Source: Pyrrhosoma nymphula
Lineage: Eukaryota; Arthropoda; Insecta; Odonata; Coenagrionidae
Direction: 5' to 3'
Length of the DNA: 64,000 nucleotides
Assembly: GCA_963573305.1 (NCBI GenBank)
Contig: OY754329.1
Location: 17,265,200 to 17,329,199, forward strand
Positions 35,168 to 45,729 of the stretch are shown piece by piece; within the stretch, counting starts at the first letter, position 1, and every line of letters starts with the position of its first letter. The notes under the pieces were generated by a model. It saw only the letters and a program-made list of their open reading frames with translations. It ran no database searches and was not told the origin of the DNA. Made by a program: the position numbers and the translations under genes.

Positions 35168-35479
35168 CTATAAGACAGCTGTTGCCCGATCATAAACTCT
35201 TAACCGATCACTGTTTAGCGCTATTGCACTAAGTTGAATTCTCATCTGCCATTGGGGGTTTTCAGTCGATGTACTTGGTTTTGTATTCATCTTCCTCATA
35301 TTCCGTGTCCTCAGTAGAACTGTGTATTTTTGTTCGTCAATATCCAAGTACTCTCCTATTTCAGGAACTTCTTTGTCACTCAGTGCTCGATGAAGATCAC
35401 TAGCTTTCTGCTCGGCCTGCACAGTTAACTTCTTTGTAACAAAATTCACTAGTTCATAATTAACTTTGTGGGATTCCAT
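35168..35479 (-). pseudogene. N-terminal fragment of an unidentified element-encoded protein next to a palindromic repeat
   Basis: From an ATG at 35479 the minus-strand frame begins MESHKVNYELVNFVTKK and continues ~100 codons to a stop at 35168, rich in charged residues and probably helical. The same beginning (MEYHKVNYELVN) occurs at 29273 right after a copy of the same terminal repeat, so the pairing of repeat and ORF start recurs. That suggests a transposable-element ORF just inside its terminal repeat. I do not recognise the family from the protein; assignment to a PLE rests only on the adjoining repeat. Confidence 0.4.
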
Positions 35480-35483
35480 TATG

Positions 35484-35889
35484 TTATCTGTTACTAATAC
35501 CACTTTTATTTAAATTAAGCGACCCGGGTTTCAGTGAATAATCACCATCATCAGGAATTAATTGAGATCTGTTTATCCTATTGTTTCCGTAGTTACTTAA
35601 CGGAAGGGGAGAAGAAGTTTGAAACGGAGGCCAGAATAGGGGATTAGATTCAAGAGAGTATTTGAAAATTTTAAAAATTTTGAATAACCACGACAACACC
35701 CTCATTAACGAATACCTTTACCCTTCCTTTTCCCCTATTCTGGCCTCCGTTTCAAACTTCTTCTCCCCTTCCGTTACGTAACTACGGAAACGATAGGATA
35801 AACAGATCTCAATTAATGCCTGATGATGGTGATTATTCACTGAAACCCGGGTCGCTTAATTCAAATAAAAGTGGTATTAGTAACAGATA
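35484..35889. repeat. Large palindrome (two ~160 bp arms) with hammerhead-like cores
   Basis: The left arm 35484-35643 and right arm 35732-35889 are near-identical inverted copies separated by ~88 bp. Each arm contains, in outward reading, CCTGATGATGGTGATTATTC followed by ACTGAAACCC: CUGAUGA, one U, a 5 bp stem GGUGA/UCACU, then GAAAC. Outer ends are ATCTGTTACTAATACCACTT. Confidence 0.85.
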
Positions 35890-36575
35890 TTCACCGACAA
35901 ACATTCTTTGTAACAGTTTTGTCAATAGATCCTATTTCCCCCAAATTGTAATTCCTTTGAAGAAACATGAATCTCAACTCAAGGACAGGAATTTTCTTCA
36001 TTTTTTCACATAAGCATTTAATTAGAATTGCACATTGACATTCATCTGGCGTTTTTTGGCATGTACAGTTCACCGTCATCGTGCGTTTACAAGCAGCGAC
36101 GTCAAAAACTGATTTATAAGTTTCAAGTCTTCATAACCTAGCTTTAAATAAAGGATTATCATTATCACGTTTATATGACTTTCTTATTTTCATATAGGAA
36201 CCTTGATACACATTAATAAGCTTAACAATTGACAGTCAGGCAACGAAGGAATGTATGCTTTATAATACAAAAATTTGATTTGTTTCGCTACCGCAGAGGC
36301 GGTAGAGTAGGGAGGGACCATGCCACGGTTCAAACCAGTTCAATCAATTTCAAGTGAAATCTGGTTCGTTTTCTTTTAGCAAAACGAACGAAGACTTGCA
36401 CAGTGAAAATTTCGAAAAATTGGTAAATATTTGTTTTTCTAAAACGTTGCGCGAACGAAAAATATTATATTATTGATCAGAGTTTAATTTATTTAGGTCA
36501 TTTCAACCATAAAACAAGCATTAACAACTAAAGTGTGTTAAATGAATGGTTCGCGAGTTCACTTCGTGGAATGAA
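35890..36575. other. No gene recognised
   Basis: Only short frames without motifs. Confidence 0.4.
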
Positions 36576-36578
36576 GAC

Positions 36579-36808
36579 ATGATAGTTTCAAAAATAAACT
36601 TTGTTATATTCCGCACCGTATTTATTAAAAAAAGTTCCCCTCCCCCAGTTCAACCGTGGTGAGATCCTACACATGTATGTATATATACCGCCCTGTCTGT
36701 CAATCGATTTGTTTGTTACCTCTTGAAAATGACCTGAAAAGGTCGAAACCGGTTGAGTTTTAATAAATACGGTGTGGAATATTACAAAGTTTATTTTTGA
36801 AACTAAAG
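36579..36808. repeat. Inverted repeat with hammerhead-like motif
   Basis: Arms 36579-36625 and 36759-36808 match as inverse copies (TTTCAAAAATAAACTTTG, then ATTCCGCACCGTATTTATTA). The right unit carries CTTGAAAATGACCTGAAAAG followed by GTCGAAACCGG at 36722-36752: a degraded CUGANGAU, hairpin GACC/GGUC, then GAAAC. Confidence 0.65.
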
Positions 36809-37072
36809 TGTGTTAATTTTAAAAACTCAACCTAACAGAAAAAAATTAATTTGATTTTCACAATTTTCAATGAACTTTAAGTACGATGCGAGAACGGAAG
36901 ATGTTAAACGATTTTAATTTTTTGTATGCCGTTTTTATTCTTATTACAATAGGCAACCTTTCCGCACTAAAGCGTTCCGGAAAAAAAACATTTATTTTTT
37001 TCGACCCACCTTATTACTACCCAGCATTCTCTAACCAGCGTGAGGAAGAGCGTAGTAGAAACAAGACATAGT

Positions 37073-37681
37073 CATGAATATACATATGGATCTAAATCTT
37101 CGGCACCAATGTACGGGAAAAGGTGTTGCCTATCTTTCCGCAAAAGATAGGTCACGCTGCAGTCGGCATGGTTCCGCTTCTGTGTGTCAAAAATGGCCTG
37201 TTTAATTGGGAGGCCAATTCCGGTTCCTTTATTTCCAGGATCTCCATTTGAATCACGGCCTTTCCTTATCAGAACTACCTTCTCTAGAGTCGCGGCGCTA
37301 CAGCCTGCCTGGTCCAAGGAGGTTGGAAAAAAATGGAGGCGACATACCACTTGATTCTTGAAGCCAATCCCGCCATTGCAGTCGGGACAGTTTAGACCTT
37401 CCTCTGGCTTACGTGTCCGGCGGTCGCGTTCGATTTTCCTCAAATCTAAGTTAAAAACCACAGACCAGGCGATATTTTGTGTCTGGTTTGGCAACACCTA
37501 TTTGGAGCAAATCCCTTCCCAAGCACCCCTATTCTTGCTTCACTTTCGCCCGTGAGCGTTCACGGTCATAACTACTCCATTTAATTTTAACCGCCTTGGC
37601 TTGGTCCTGATTTTTCGGTGCATGCGGAATGTTTGGCAACACCCATTGGGGCCAAGTTTAGGATCCATATGTATATTCATG
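37073..37681 (+). mobile_element. Family Z hAT-type miniature element, copy 2, interrupted
   Basis: Ends CATGAATATACATATGG and ATATTCATG, flanked by GACATAGT and GACATAGG (8 bp, one mismatch). A family Y element sits inside at 37315-37598; without it the length is ~317 bp, as in the other copies. Confidence 0.9.
37315..37598 (-). mobile_element. Family Y hAT-type miniature element, copy 3, nested in family Z
   Basis: 284 bp, inverse orientation, ends CAAGGAGGTTGG and TAACCGCCTTG, flanked by GCCTGGTC and GCTTGGTC, an 8 bp duplication of family Z sequence. This dates Y activity after Z insertion at this site. Confidence 0.9.
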
Positions 37682-37689
37682 GACATAGG

Positions 37690-38110
37690 TGCGAGAGGGA
37701 AAAGTATATGTGGTGTTGTGTGTGTGTGCGATGCAGCGGTGGGGGGTAATGTACGGAGGTCCCCTTCCCCCCCCCCCCCCTTAACCCCCCAGAGGAGGTA
37801 GCGTAGAGGTTGCGGAGGTTGAGAATGAAGTCAGCGATGGAAATACGAAGAAGGAATAGGGGTGGGGGGGGAGAGAGTCGAGAGATGGAAGGTGGAGGCG
37901 ATGCGGAGGAGGTGGACAGGGAAGGAACACGTGGAGAGGTGAGAGGGTGGGGGAGGAGGTGAGAAGGTAGGGGCCAGTGGAGATAAGAGACCGCTATAAA
38001 AGTCAGGAAACAGAATAAAAAACAAAAGACGGACAGGAGAGACGAGAGAGTGGGGTGGAGAGGGGGAGAGGCGGTTATTGTTGGGAAGGTCTCTCCGATG
38101 TGATTATTAT
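37690..38110. repeat. Purine-rich low-complexity tract
   Basis: Mostly G/A on the plus strand with a C-run at 37767-37782 and (GT)n at 37712-37728. Long frames on the minus strand are Pro/Ser/Leu-rich by-products. Confidence 0.55.
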
Positions 38111-38480
38111 TGGCGAGGTCGAGACTAATTAGCCTCATCCCCCCCTCCCCGCGCGAAGCGTCATAAAAGCATGGTTATACAATCAATTTCGCGCTAATTG
38201 CAACGGCGTGATAATGGAAGCAATTAATTGCGTCCGTCCCGGTCGAGTTTAAGAGGACTGGGCGTTTTGGGCCGCATAAGTCTAAAAAGGCGGCGATTCA
38301 TTCTCCCGCCCTAATGGGCGGCGTGGCGGCGGTGCCTCTGCAGTTTTTGGCCAGTTTTGTGGTCAAATCATTTTGCTCTTATTAGTATCGCGGGGCCAGG
38401 CGGGAGAGGAGCAGTCGGCCTGTGCGCCGCCCCTCCTCCCTTGAAAGAGGAAACAGTTTCTACTCCGCTGGGACGGCTCG
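38111..38480. promoter_or_regulatory. GC-rich, homeodomain-site-dense candidate regulatory element
   Basis: Within ~110 bp there are CTAATTAG (38125-38132), TCATAAAA (38161), ATCAATTT (38182), TAATTG (38195-38200), TAATGG (38212) and CAATTAATTG (38221-38230), followed by a CpG-rich block to ~38480. The sequence lacks transposon features and looks unlike its surroundings. Enhancer or promoter function is inference. Confidence 0.35.
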
Positions 38481-39430
38481 CCCTGACGACGACCGGAAAA
38501 CCTCATTGAGAGGTCGCGTTAAGTTAATGAATCGTCGGGGGATCTTCAAAGGGAATGGAGTGAATGTATTTATTTTTTTCTTCAGATTTTCATTTTGTGA
38601 GACCTTGAGTGGACCCCATTCATCTGGACTGAAAACTGTGTTCCTTACCACTGTAACAGAACGACTATCCCGAGGCCCGGGTTATATTAAATTCAGATAG
38701 ATTAGTTAGATAAATAAAATAAAATAGTAAAATAAGACGGTAAATTGCAATTAGACAATAGGAAACCAGAGACGCGCAGGAAAATAAATATTGGTATACA
38801 CCAAAACTAAGAAACAGGGAGAAATAAATAGAAAACGGGAAGACGGGGATTGTTGAGAGGGAAGGAAGGACACGCAAGGAGGATAAACGGGAGTAAAACC
38901 GAAGAAAAGTAAGGTTCAGAAGAGGGAGAAAGTGATAGACATAGATATGAGGACTTACGGGAGTGAACGGAGATGGAGAGAGGCCGACGGAACATCATAG
39001 GAGCAGTTTGAGGGGGACCACGGAAGGGACGGATATAATTATCGACGGGACCCGATTGCGCGCGCACGAAGCGCGGCCCCGGCAAAAGGGTAACTTGGAA
39101 TAGGATAGCTCACACCTTCGGACACCTCCCTGATCACGATAAGTGAAACAATTATTAATGAAAAACGAAGTGAACTAAGAAAGACTGAAAACATAACATA
39201 AATGAACTGAATTATAAAATTTAATAAGTGAAGTTTGCAAATTGGACCCAATATCGTTACTTATGATAACGTAGGTTTATTTGTGTTGAAGTGGATGAAT
39301 TTTTGGCCAAATAAATGTGTTTATTATTGTGAAGTTATATATGTATATACATTTTAAGGACAACCATTTCCTTTTTACAAGGGGGAAAAGGTTACACTAC
39401 GTATTAGCCGTCTCTATTTTACCCGTCTAA
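38481..39430. other. No gene recognised
   Basis: AT-rich to purine-rich sequence with short unassigned frames. Confidence 0.4.
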
Positions 39431-39439
39431 ATTTACTCT

Positions 39440-40032
39440 TACGAGATTCTTGACAATTTGAGCGGGAATGCATATTTATCTTGTGAAAATATCATTTCTT
39501 TCGAAGGCATTATATTAGCTAGGCAACGTGGTTGGACCTTCAATTTTTCGATAGTTTTCCTTGGCAAACATGTTAAATTCAGTGTATTCTCATGCAATAT
39601 TGGACCCAATATGCTTAAAAGGACCAAGTTATCTGGCGAGGAAGGATCATAATTGTAAGATTGAGCCTCCGAGGCAGCTCTCAAATACTTTAAAATTTTC
39701 CTTCCTACATCGGGGGATAGGGGATTGGAATGGTTTACCGGAGGAAATTTTGGAGCCCTTCCCTACTAATACTAGGATATTTATGACGAGGGTGAAAAAA
39801 ATTGAATTTTGAGGGATCTTCCTATTTTTTTTTGTATTTAGTATTTTATATTTTGTATTTTGGTCTTCATATATTTTGTGTCTTATGTACCTAACCACCC
39901 GACCAAATGGATAACTTGTATTTGGTATTTTCGTATTTTATATTTGGTTCTTGAGTATTTTCTTGTTATATGTTACCACCCGCCAAATGGTCGACATGTA
40001 ACAATTTATGCAATAATAATAATAATAATATG
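39440..40032 (+). mobile_element. LINE 3' end with RT C-terminal relic and (AAT)n tail
   Basis: The frame to 39812 ends KFSFLHRGIGDWNGLPEE, then ILEPFPTNTRIFMTRVKKI; SFFxRxIxxWNxLPEE followed by an FK..V segment is the usual C-terminus of CR1/Jockey polymerases. An AT-rich 3' region with a doubled ACCACCCG.CCAAATGG motif follows (near 39893 and 39966), then (AAT)n at 40010-40032. 5'-truncated and frame-shifted. Confidence 0.62.
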
Positions 40033-40034
40033 AA

Positions 40035-41070
40035 GTCCATCGGGAATTGATTCATAAGTATTTGGCCTGCCATTCATGGGCGAATCACTGAAATGATCCA
40101 ATTTATAATTTTGAAGTACGAAGGCTTGTTGTGCTGCCTCTTGGTCATGGAGGTACTCCGCTTGTCTTAGTTTCACCCAATGGTTAAGTAATTTGCGAGA
40201 TTTAAGATGCCGGAAGATACCGTTATAAATTCTGCCGACAACATGTAGTCATTGCATAGAAAATGAGAAGACACTCTTGATGACGTAGGTGCTTATTAGG
40301 TTTTACTTAATATATTAGTTGAAAAGTCTGCTTAAACATGCTTAAATATAGGCGAAATAGCCAAAAAGTAATGAACTAAGTAAATAATGAATTATAAATT
40401 AATATGGGGTTTCATTTTTAATAAATAGTAATTAAAATAGCTTAAAAATCTCCTTGATAGTTCGTTAGAATTATTTTTAATTTTTACAATTTTGTTTGTT
40501 TTAAATGATACGTGTATTTTGAAAAATTCATTCGCCCGCGCCATGAGTCGGTAAGTTGTGAACTTATCTGGGAGCTCGCTTGCCATCTATTGGTGTATTT
40601 CTGAATCACTAGGGATAGCAACTGAGTCATACATACGTATGTACTCGTAGCCTTTTATATAGTAGATACAGGATAAAAATCATTGACTTTCACCATAGCA
40701 ACGCGGAACATTTCCAAATGAATTTGGAACATAAAGAAATTACCACCTTTATTACAAAGAAATTTGCCTTTGATGCAATAAATATATTGTAATTTTAAAT
40801 CAATGAGCCTTGCTGTGGCCAATATGGGTTTCGTTTGGAAGAAACGAGCGCTATCAGAAGGAAAGACTACTACAATACTAGGAAATGTATCTCTAGGCTG
40901 GAAAGAACATGATGGATTGGAGAAGGCTTAGGTTGTTATTTCCAAGGTAGCGACAAAGTCATTTTGCATGGCACATTCGGTTTTAGTTGACAGAAAAATT
41001 TAAAAGTTGGCCACATATCATAACATTTTGTGTGGTAAATATTTTCGGTAACTTTGTGGTGCTCCATGGT
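40035..41070. other. No gene recognised
   Basis: Short unassigned frames; a possible very old LINE scrap around 40860-40960 was not convincing. Confidence 0.35.
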
Positions 41071-41072
41071 TA

Positions 41073-41263
41073 ACGTATTTATTTTAAGAAAAACTCTTAC
41101 ATATACCACCGCAATAAAAATTACACGCTACCCGGGTTTTGACGATTGATCGTCATCGTCAGGGGATGACTATGACGATTAATTGTCGAAACCCGGTTCG
41201 TGTGTCATTTTTACTGTGGTCGTGTGTATTTGTAAAAGTTTGTCATAGAATAAATACGTATAA
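41073..41263. repeat. Palindromic repeat with hammerhead-like cores
   Basis: Arms 41073-41162 and 41165-41263 match as inverse copies with almost no spacer. The left arm on the minus strand has CCTGACGATGACGATCAATC followed by GTCAAAACCCGG (CUGACGAU, stem GACGAU/AUCGUC). The right arm on the plus strand keeps GACGATTAATTGTCGAAACC. Confidence 0.72.
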
Positions 41264-41264
41264 G

Positions 41265-42020
41265 TATAATTTTTTGAGACCATTTAGACAAATTAGAATA
41301 TTTAGCTTTGTCCTGCACGTCTCTCCGGTTCAGTCCGCTTGAATCGTTCAGTTCGCATCTCAGATAAACCACACAATGCCAAAGCAAAAACAGCTCTATT
41401 GATAAGTCCACTGGCGCGTGGAAAGGAGCGCTTGTGAAACGCGAATGATAACTGGAGCCAAGATTTCTGCGATCTCACGATTGTGTTCCTTTGTTCAGCG
41501 GAAACCGTTTCCCTTTGCCATTTACGGTTATTTCTTGATCTGATGTTCTGATGCCTTCGCACCACGAGGGACGCGAGTTTAAAAACGAGATAAATTAGCG
41601 AAAATCACACGTCCTCGTGACTACCCTTGGCAGCATTTTTAATCGCAGCATTCGGTACGTCGTTAGCGAAGCCATCACAGTCGGGGTTCTACGAGGCCCC
41701 TCAGTATTATCGCCTCCAGCCAAATTTATCACTTCAATGTTAGCGTTATCACCAGCGATTAAATTTGAGATCCCTCTGAATCGAAAGTGAGAAAAAGATT
41801 AGTTTGAATTGTGTGTTATGTTGAATGCCAGGTCAGCTGGGTCAGCGGTATTGCATTATTTCATTTTGATGGTGTCCCCAACCTCAGGCGGATTGCCTTG
41901 GGGGACACCTAGCTCCAAATTGTTTTTCATTGCATGTGTATAAGAATATGTAGGTATATTTTTTTTACGGAGCAATAAATTTCAATTTCAATTGGCGTGC
42001 CTGCCTTGCATACTTCGTGT
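41265..42020. other. No gene recognised; possible LINE tail near 41975
   Basis: GGAGCAATAAATTTCAATTTC at 41970-41990 resembles a LINE 3' terminus; nothing coding upstream was recognised. Confidence 0.35.
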
Positions 42021-42024
42021 TGAA

Positions 42025-42575
42025 TTTGCTTATTTATTTATTTAAAAAATAGTCCCAAAAACGGCACAAAGGCTTATTACATTGGTCGACAATCAAACAA
42101 ATAAATACAAATTTTTACAAAATATACCCTTAAAAATGTAAAAGATAACAGAGAAATGCATTGGAGTGAAATATTGGTATTGGGATTTATGAACAAGGAG
42201 ATGGGATAGAGGGAGTCAACTCGGCAATATGTTTTCTGAGGACTGATTTGAAAACGGAGGGTGTGGAGAAGAGGTCAAGGGAGGGTAATTGCGAGGCTAG
42301 GGAGTTGAAAGCTTTTGGGATACGGTAGAATAGGGAGCGCTGGGATATTGAGAGTGTGGATTTGGGAAGAAGGGAGTTACTGCGTAGGGAACGAGGAGGA
42401 ACGTGAAGAGGAAAGAGAGGAAGAAGGCAGTTGGTAAGGAGAGAGCCACTCCAAATGCTATGGAGGAACTTCATGTCACATAGTACAAGAGCCACTCCAA
42501 ATGCTATGGAGGAACTTCATGTCACATAGTACATGACGGAGAGAGAGGTTTGGGATTGAAAGGGTAGAAAGGATG
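42025..42575 (-). mobile_element. LINE 3' fragment (CR1/Jockey-like) with (AAAT)n tail and a 46 bp tandem duplication
   Basis: The minus-strand frame 42187-42495 reads HVPPRSLRSNSLLPKS, then SQRSLFYRIPKAFNSLASQLP, then STPSVFKSVLRKHIAEL: the R..SL.......S...R...FNSL.S.LP....F....FK..L..H pattern of a LINE polymerase C-terminus. The 3' end on the minus strand is TTTTTAAATAAATAAATAAG (~42025). A 46 bp unit (GAGCCACTCC...TAGTACA) is duplicated at 42443 and 42489. Confidence 0.6.
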
Positions 42576-42579
42576 TATT

Positions 42580-44440
42580 ATTTTGATAAGTTTTGGAGGG
42601 AAGGGATTCTATGGCGGGCAATGGCGAGAAAGAAGTTAACAGGGCGATTGAGCGTATTCAAGGCTGTGGGGCAAGCGGTCGACCAAATGAGTCCATCCGA
42701 GCATTGGAGTCCATTATTAAACGACTTGGGCATATCTCTCGGGTCTTATCTCAGTTGTCTTCAGCTGTCAATGTTCTTCCTTTCTCCTTCATTCTTTCCA
42801 CCATTTGACCTTCATTGAGCCGGGAGATAAGCGATGGATTCTTCTCTCAACCACCTCGGACACAATTTGAGAGATTTACATCGTGGGATCTTCTTTCTGC
42901 TGTGAAGTATGAATTGCTCACCTATCCTGCCACAAAGGTCGCAGTTGCCACGATGGGATACGCACCAGCCTGGCGGTCTTTTGTTCTGCATTTCTGAATT
43001 CCATTCCGGGCGTGTATATTATTTTTTTAGGCCTGAAAGGTAGTTATAACCTATTGGAGCACCTATAACCCAGCTCTGCTTCTACCACGGTAATGAGGAG
43101 AGAAATGAGATTATAGCTTAACTCTTTCGCGAACACTATAGTGCAGTAGTTAATCAGTTTTGTCGAAGTTTCAAGTGACATTTTTATTTAAACATTTCAG
43201 TTAAAACTCATCTTCATTGCGAGCGTTATTTAAGAAATTCTTATCCAAGAAATGTTTTTTTCTGACCATCGTAATATATCCCAAACACTTTGAGTAGATT
43301 GAAAACCTTCCATAGCCATTTGGAGAGGTTCTTCAAATACGTATGAACTGGAGATGTGTGAAGTTGCCCCTCTCCGTCCACCTCTTGCTTAGCTTCCAAA
43401 TTCCTCGAGATTGGCTACGTTGACATATCCTGCGTCATATTTCAAGTGATTTTTTAAATTCTAACTGTATTTCATTTACTGCGTCCTCATTGCTTTCTTT
43501 GCCATTGCAAGTTGTAATACTTGCCATTGCAAGTTTTTATGTTTACCTTCTTAATAGCTCTCAATACTAAAATGATGATAATTGAAAATCATTCGCCTAA
43601 ATGGGATAGGAATCTATATTTCACTCCTGACGAGTGATATTTTTTCCACTCTGAATTAAGCACATTCGGCCTCCTCAACCACTGGATTCATCATTTCTTC
43701 CCGTGATGCATTATTCGCTTTGCGTTAGTGGCTTTAGTGGCTTACTAAATCCATGCATCATAGTGCATACACAAAAATATCGAGAGTTTAATCGATAGTT
43801 TAGCGAGTGAGGTAGTAAAATTGAGATTTTTTTAACATTTTGATTTTCCGTATTTTCTCACGCTTGGACGCAGGCAAAAAGGCGGCGTTTGAGGATTGAG
43901 GGATGAGTAAAATTCGATCGTTTGCCTGAGGACCCTTCATTCCGGATTCGGATGATACTTGCTTACCTTGACGTCCATTTGGTGCGGTTTTCTGGTGGCC
44001 AGAGTGTTGTGGGAAATCAAAGGTGGCGGCTTCAGAAAGGGCTCCACTATCGTAGACCAGTGATTTTCAATTATTGTATTTAGTAGGGCAAGAAAATAAT
44101 AATAATGTAGATTTCACAGAATTAGGAGTTGAGATCAACGTTAAAACATTGTCCGAGGAAATATTTAGATTCAGGAAAGATTTAAATTTTAATTACCATT
44201 CCTACGCGTCATTAAATGTTTGTACAATAAATTAAGAATGAAAGTCGATACAATATTTAAATTTATATTACATATATTTTTTTAACAAAAATGGAAAGAT
44301 TAAAACATTTGTGGGAAAAAATTAACGATTTAGCTCTATTCCTTAAAAAAAACCACTCCAGGGAAATACTCCCACAAGAAGTGGGGATGTGAAAAACCAG
44401 TGAAAATTAATTACCAAATGAAAAGGTATTTTATAAAACA
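42580..44440. other. No gene recognised
   Basis: Short frames only. No terminal repeats recognised. Confidence 0.4.
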
Positions 44441-44446
44441 AACTAA

Positions 44447-44479
<33 letters not shown>

Positions 44480-44589
44480 CTCAATCATTCGAAAACATGA
44501 CGCTCAAAGGCGCGAATAAATTCATACATTCACAGGAAATGGAAATGGATAGGAACACATAAAAGGACGAACACAGGGTTTGGTGGGGA

Positions 44590-44592
44590 AGA

Positions 44593-44640
<48 letters not shown>
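44590..44640. repeat. (TA)n microsatellite
   Basis: An uninterrupted AT dinucleotide run; a shorter AT run lies at 44448-44480. It adjoins the left arm of the next palindrome. Confidence 0.95.
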
Positions 44641-44642
<2 letters not shown>

Positions 44643-44880
44643 AAAATATAAATATAGTTTTAAATACACAGGACAATAAATTGAAGGACACGAAAATAAT
44701 TTAAAAGACACTCACAAAAATATATGGACATTTCAGCGGTTATGCCGCCATCGTCAGTACGATAGACTAACTAGTCCACCGCCGCCAAAACGTCCATTTC
44801 TCTTTTATGAGTGTCCTTCAATTTATTTTCGTGTGCCTGTTTAAAAAAAAAACTATATTTATTTTTGTTTAATAGTAAAA
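44636..44880. repeat. Inverted repeat with hammerhead-like core CTGACGA...GAAA
   Basis: Arms 44636-44757 and ~44770-44880 match as inverse copies (phrases GTGTCCTTCAATTTATT, ATTTTCGTG, AAACTATATTTAT). On the minus strand, 44757 down to 44731 reads CTGACGATGGCGGCATAACC then GCTGAAA: CUGACGAU, stem GGCGG/CCGCU with a closing G-U, then GAAA. Confidence 0.72.
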
Positions 44881-45032
44881 TAAAAAGGCATATTAGGTGA
44901 ACGGATTAGCATGAAGCGAACTCTATTCTCTCTTGAAGAAACCCGACCTCCGTGTTGCGTGGTAAGCAGGCGACCACCGCCCGTTCCAGTCCAGAGGTTA
45001 GTCGCCTTCTTCCGAGAAGTGAGATCTTCCGT

Positions 45033-45725
45033 GTAAAGTTGCTGCAAAGACAAAAATATGCTGCCATACTCTATCACGAGAGCCTCCTTACGTTAATATC
45101 ATTTAACGCCAACCGATTCGAATTTTCCGTAAACACTGTCATTTAAAGGAAGAGAAATGCAACAAAATGATTATTGTTAATCGGAAAGTGTTTCATGCGA
45201 AGTAGCTCAAGTGGAGCGGTTTTTAATTTTGATCAACGTAGAGAATAGGATTTATTCCTTCATGCCTTCACAAATGCCATGGAGGGAACTTTCTATTTCA
45301 ATTTCAAGCAACAGTTCAGGTGGCTGAAAGTTCTGGTTAGCTTCTGCATAAGACCAGACTGATAGGTAACCAGTACTTTCAGCCACATGCATGTAAAGTT
45401 AAAGGGTGTACCATCTTCTGGTTAGCGTTAACCAGAAATTATAAAATAGGCTCTAAGTCATTTTATTTCTGTAGCTAAAAGAAATTCTGAGGTATCGAAT
45501 TAGAAACGCACAATAACTTCATTTCTTGCTCTTTGAGGCACTGCATTTTCAACTGCTAAGTTATAGCCAATATTAAAAGTAATTCATGGTCGAAATTTTC
45601 TTTCGAAACTCTGAACTTACATGTGAATGTGGATGTGAACTTAGTTGGAACTCTAAAGTAAGAGTGGAGCTAAAATAAATCTATCTCCATGAAATTTTTT
45701 GTGGGAAAATGTCTCGGTTGTTTAT
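45033..45725 (+). repeat. Dispersed duplication, copy A (copy B at 48015-48660)
   Basis: Long shared blocks with copy B include CCTCCTTACGTTAATATCAT (45086 and 48066), ATTCGAATTTTCCGTAAACACTG, AGAATAGGATTTA and AAGTAATTCATGG. Copy A has ~160 bp extra (45300-45460) containing a 20 bp hairpin (GTGGCTGAAAGTTCTGGTTA at 45320-45339 and its inverse at 45367-45386, one mismatch), which looks like a small insertion. No ORF is conserved between copies. Confidence 0.75.
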
Positions 45726-45729
45726 TTTT

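Noticed and set aside
40850..40965. Additional LINE tail resembling the 32 kb copy
   Set aside because: The similarity is too short and frame-broken to support.
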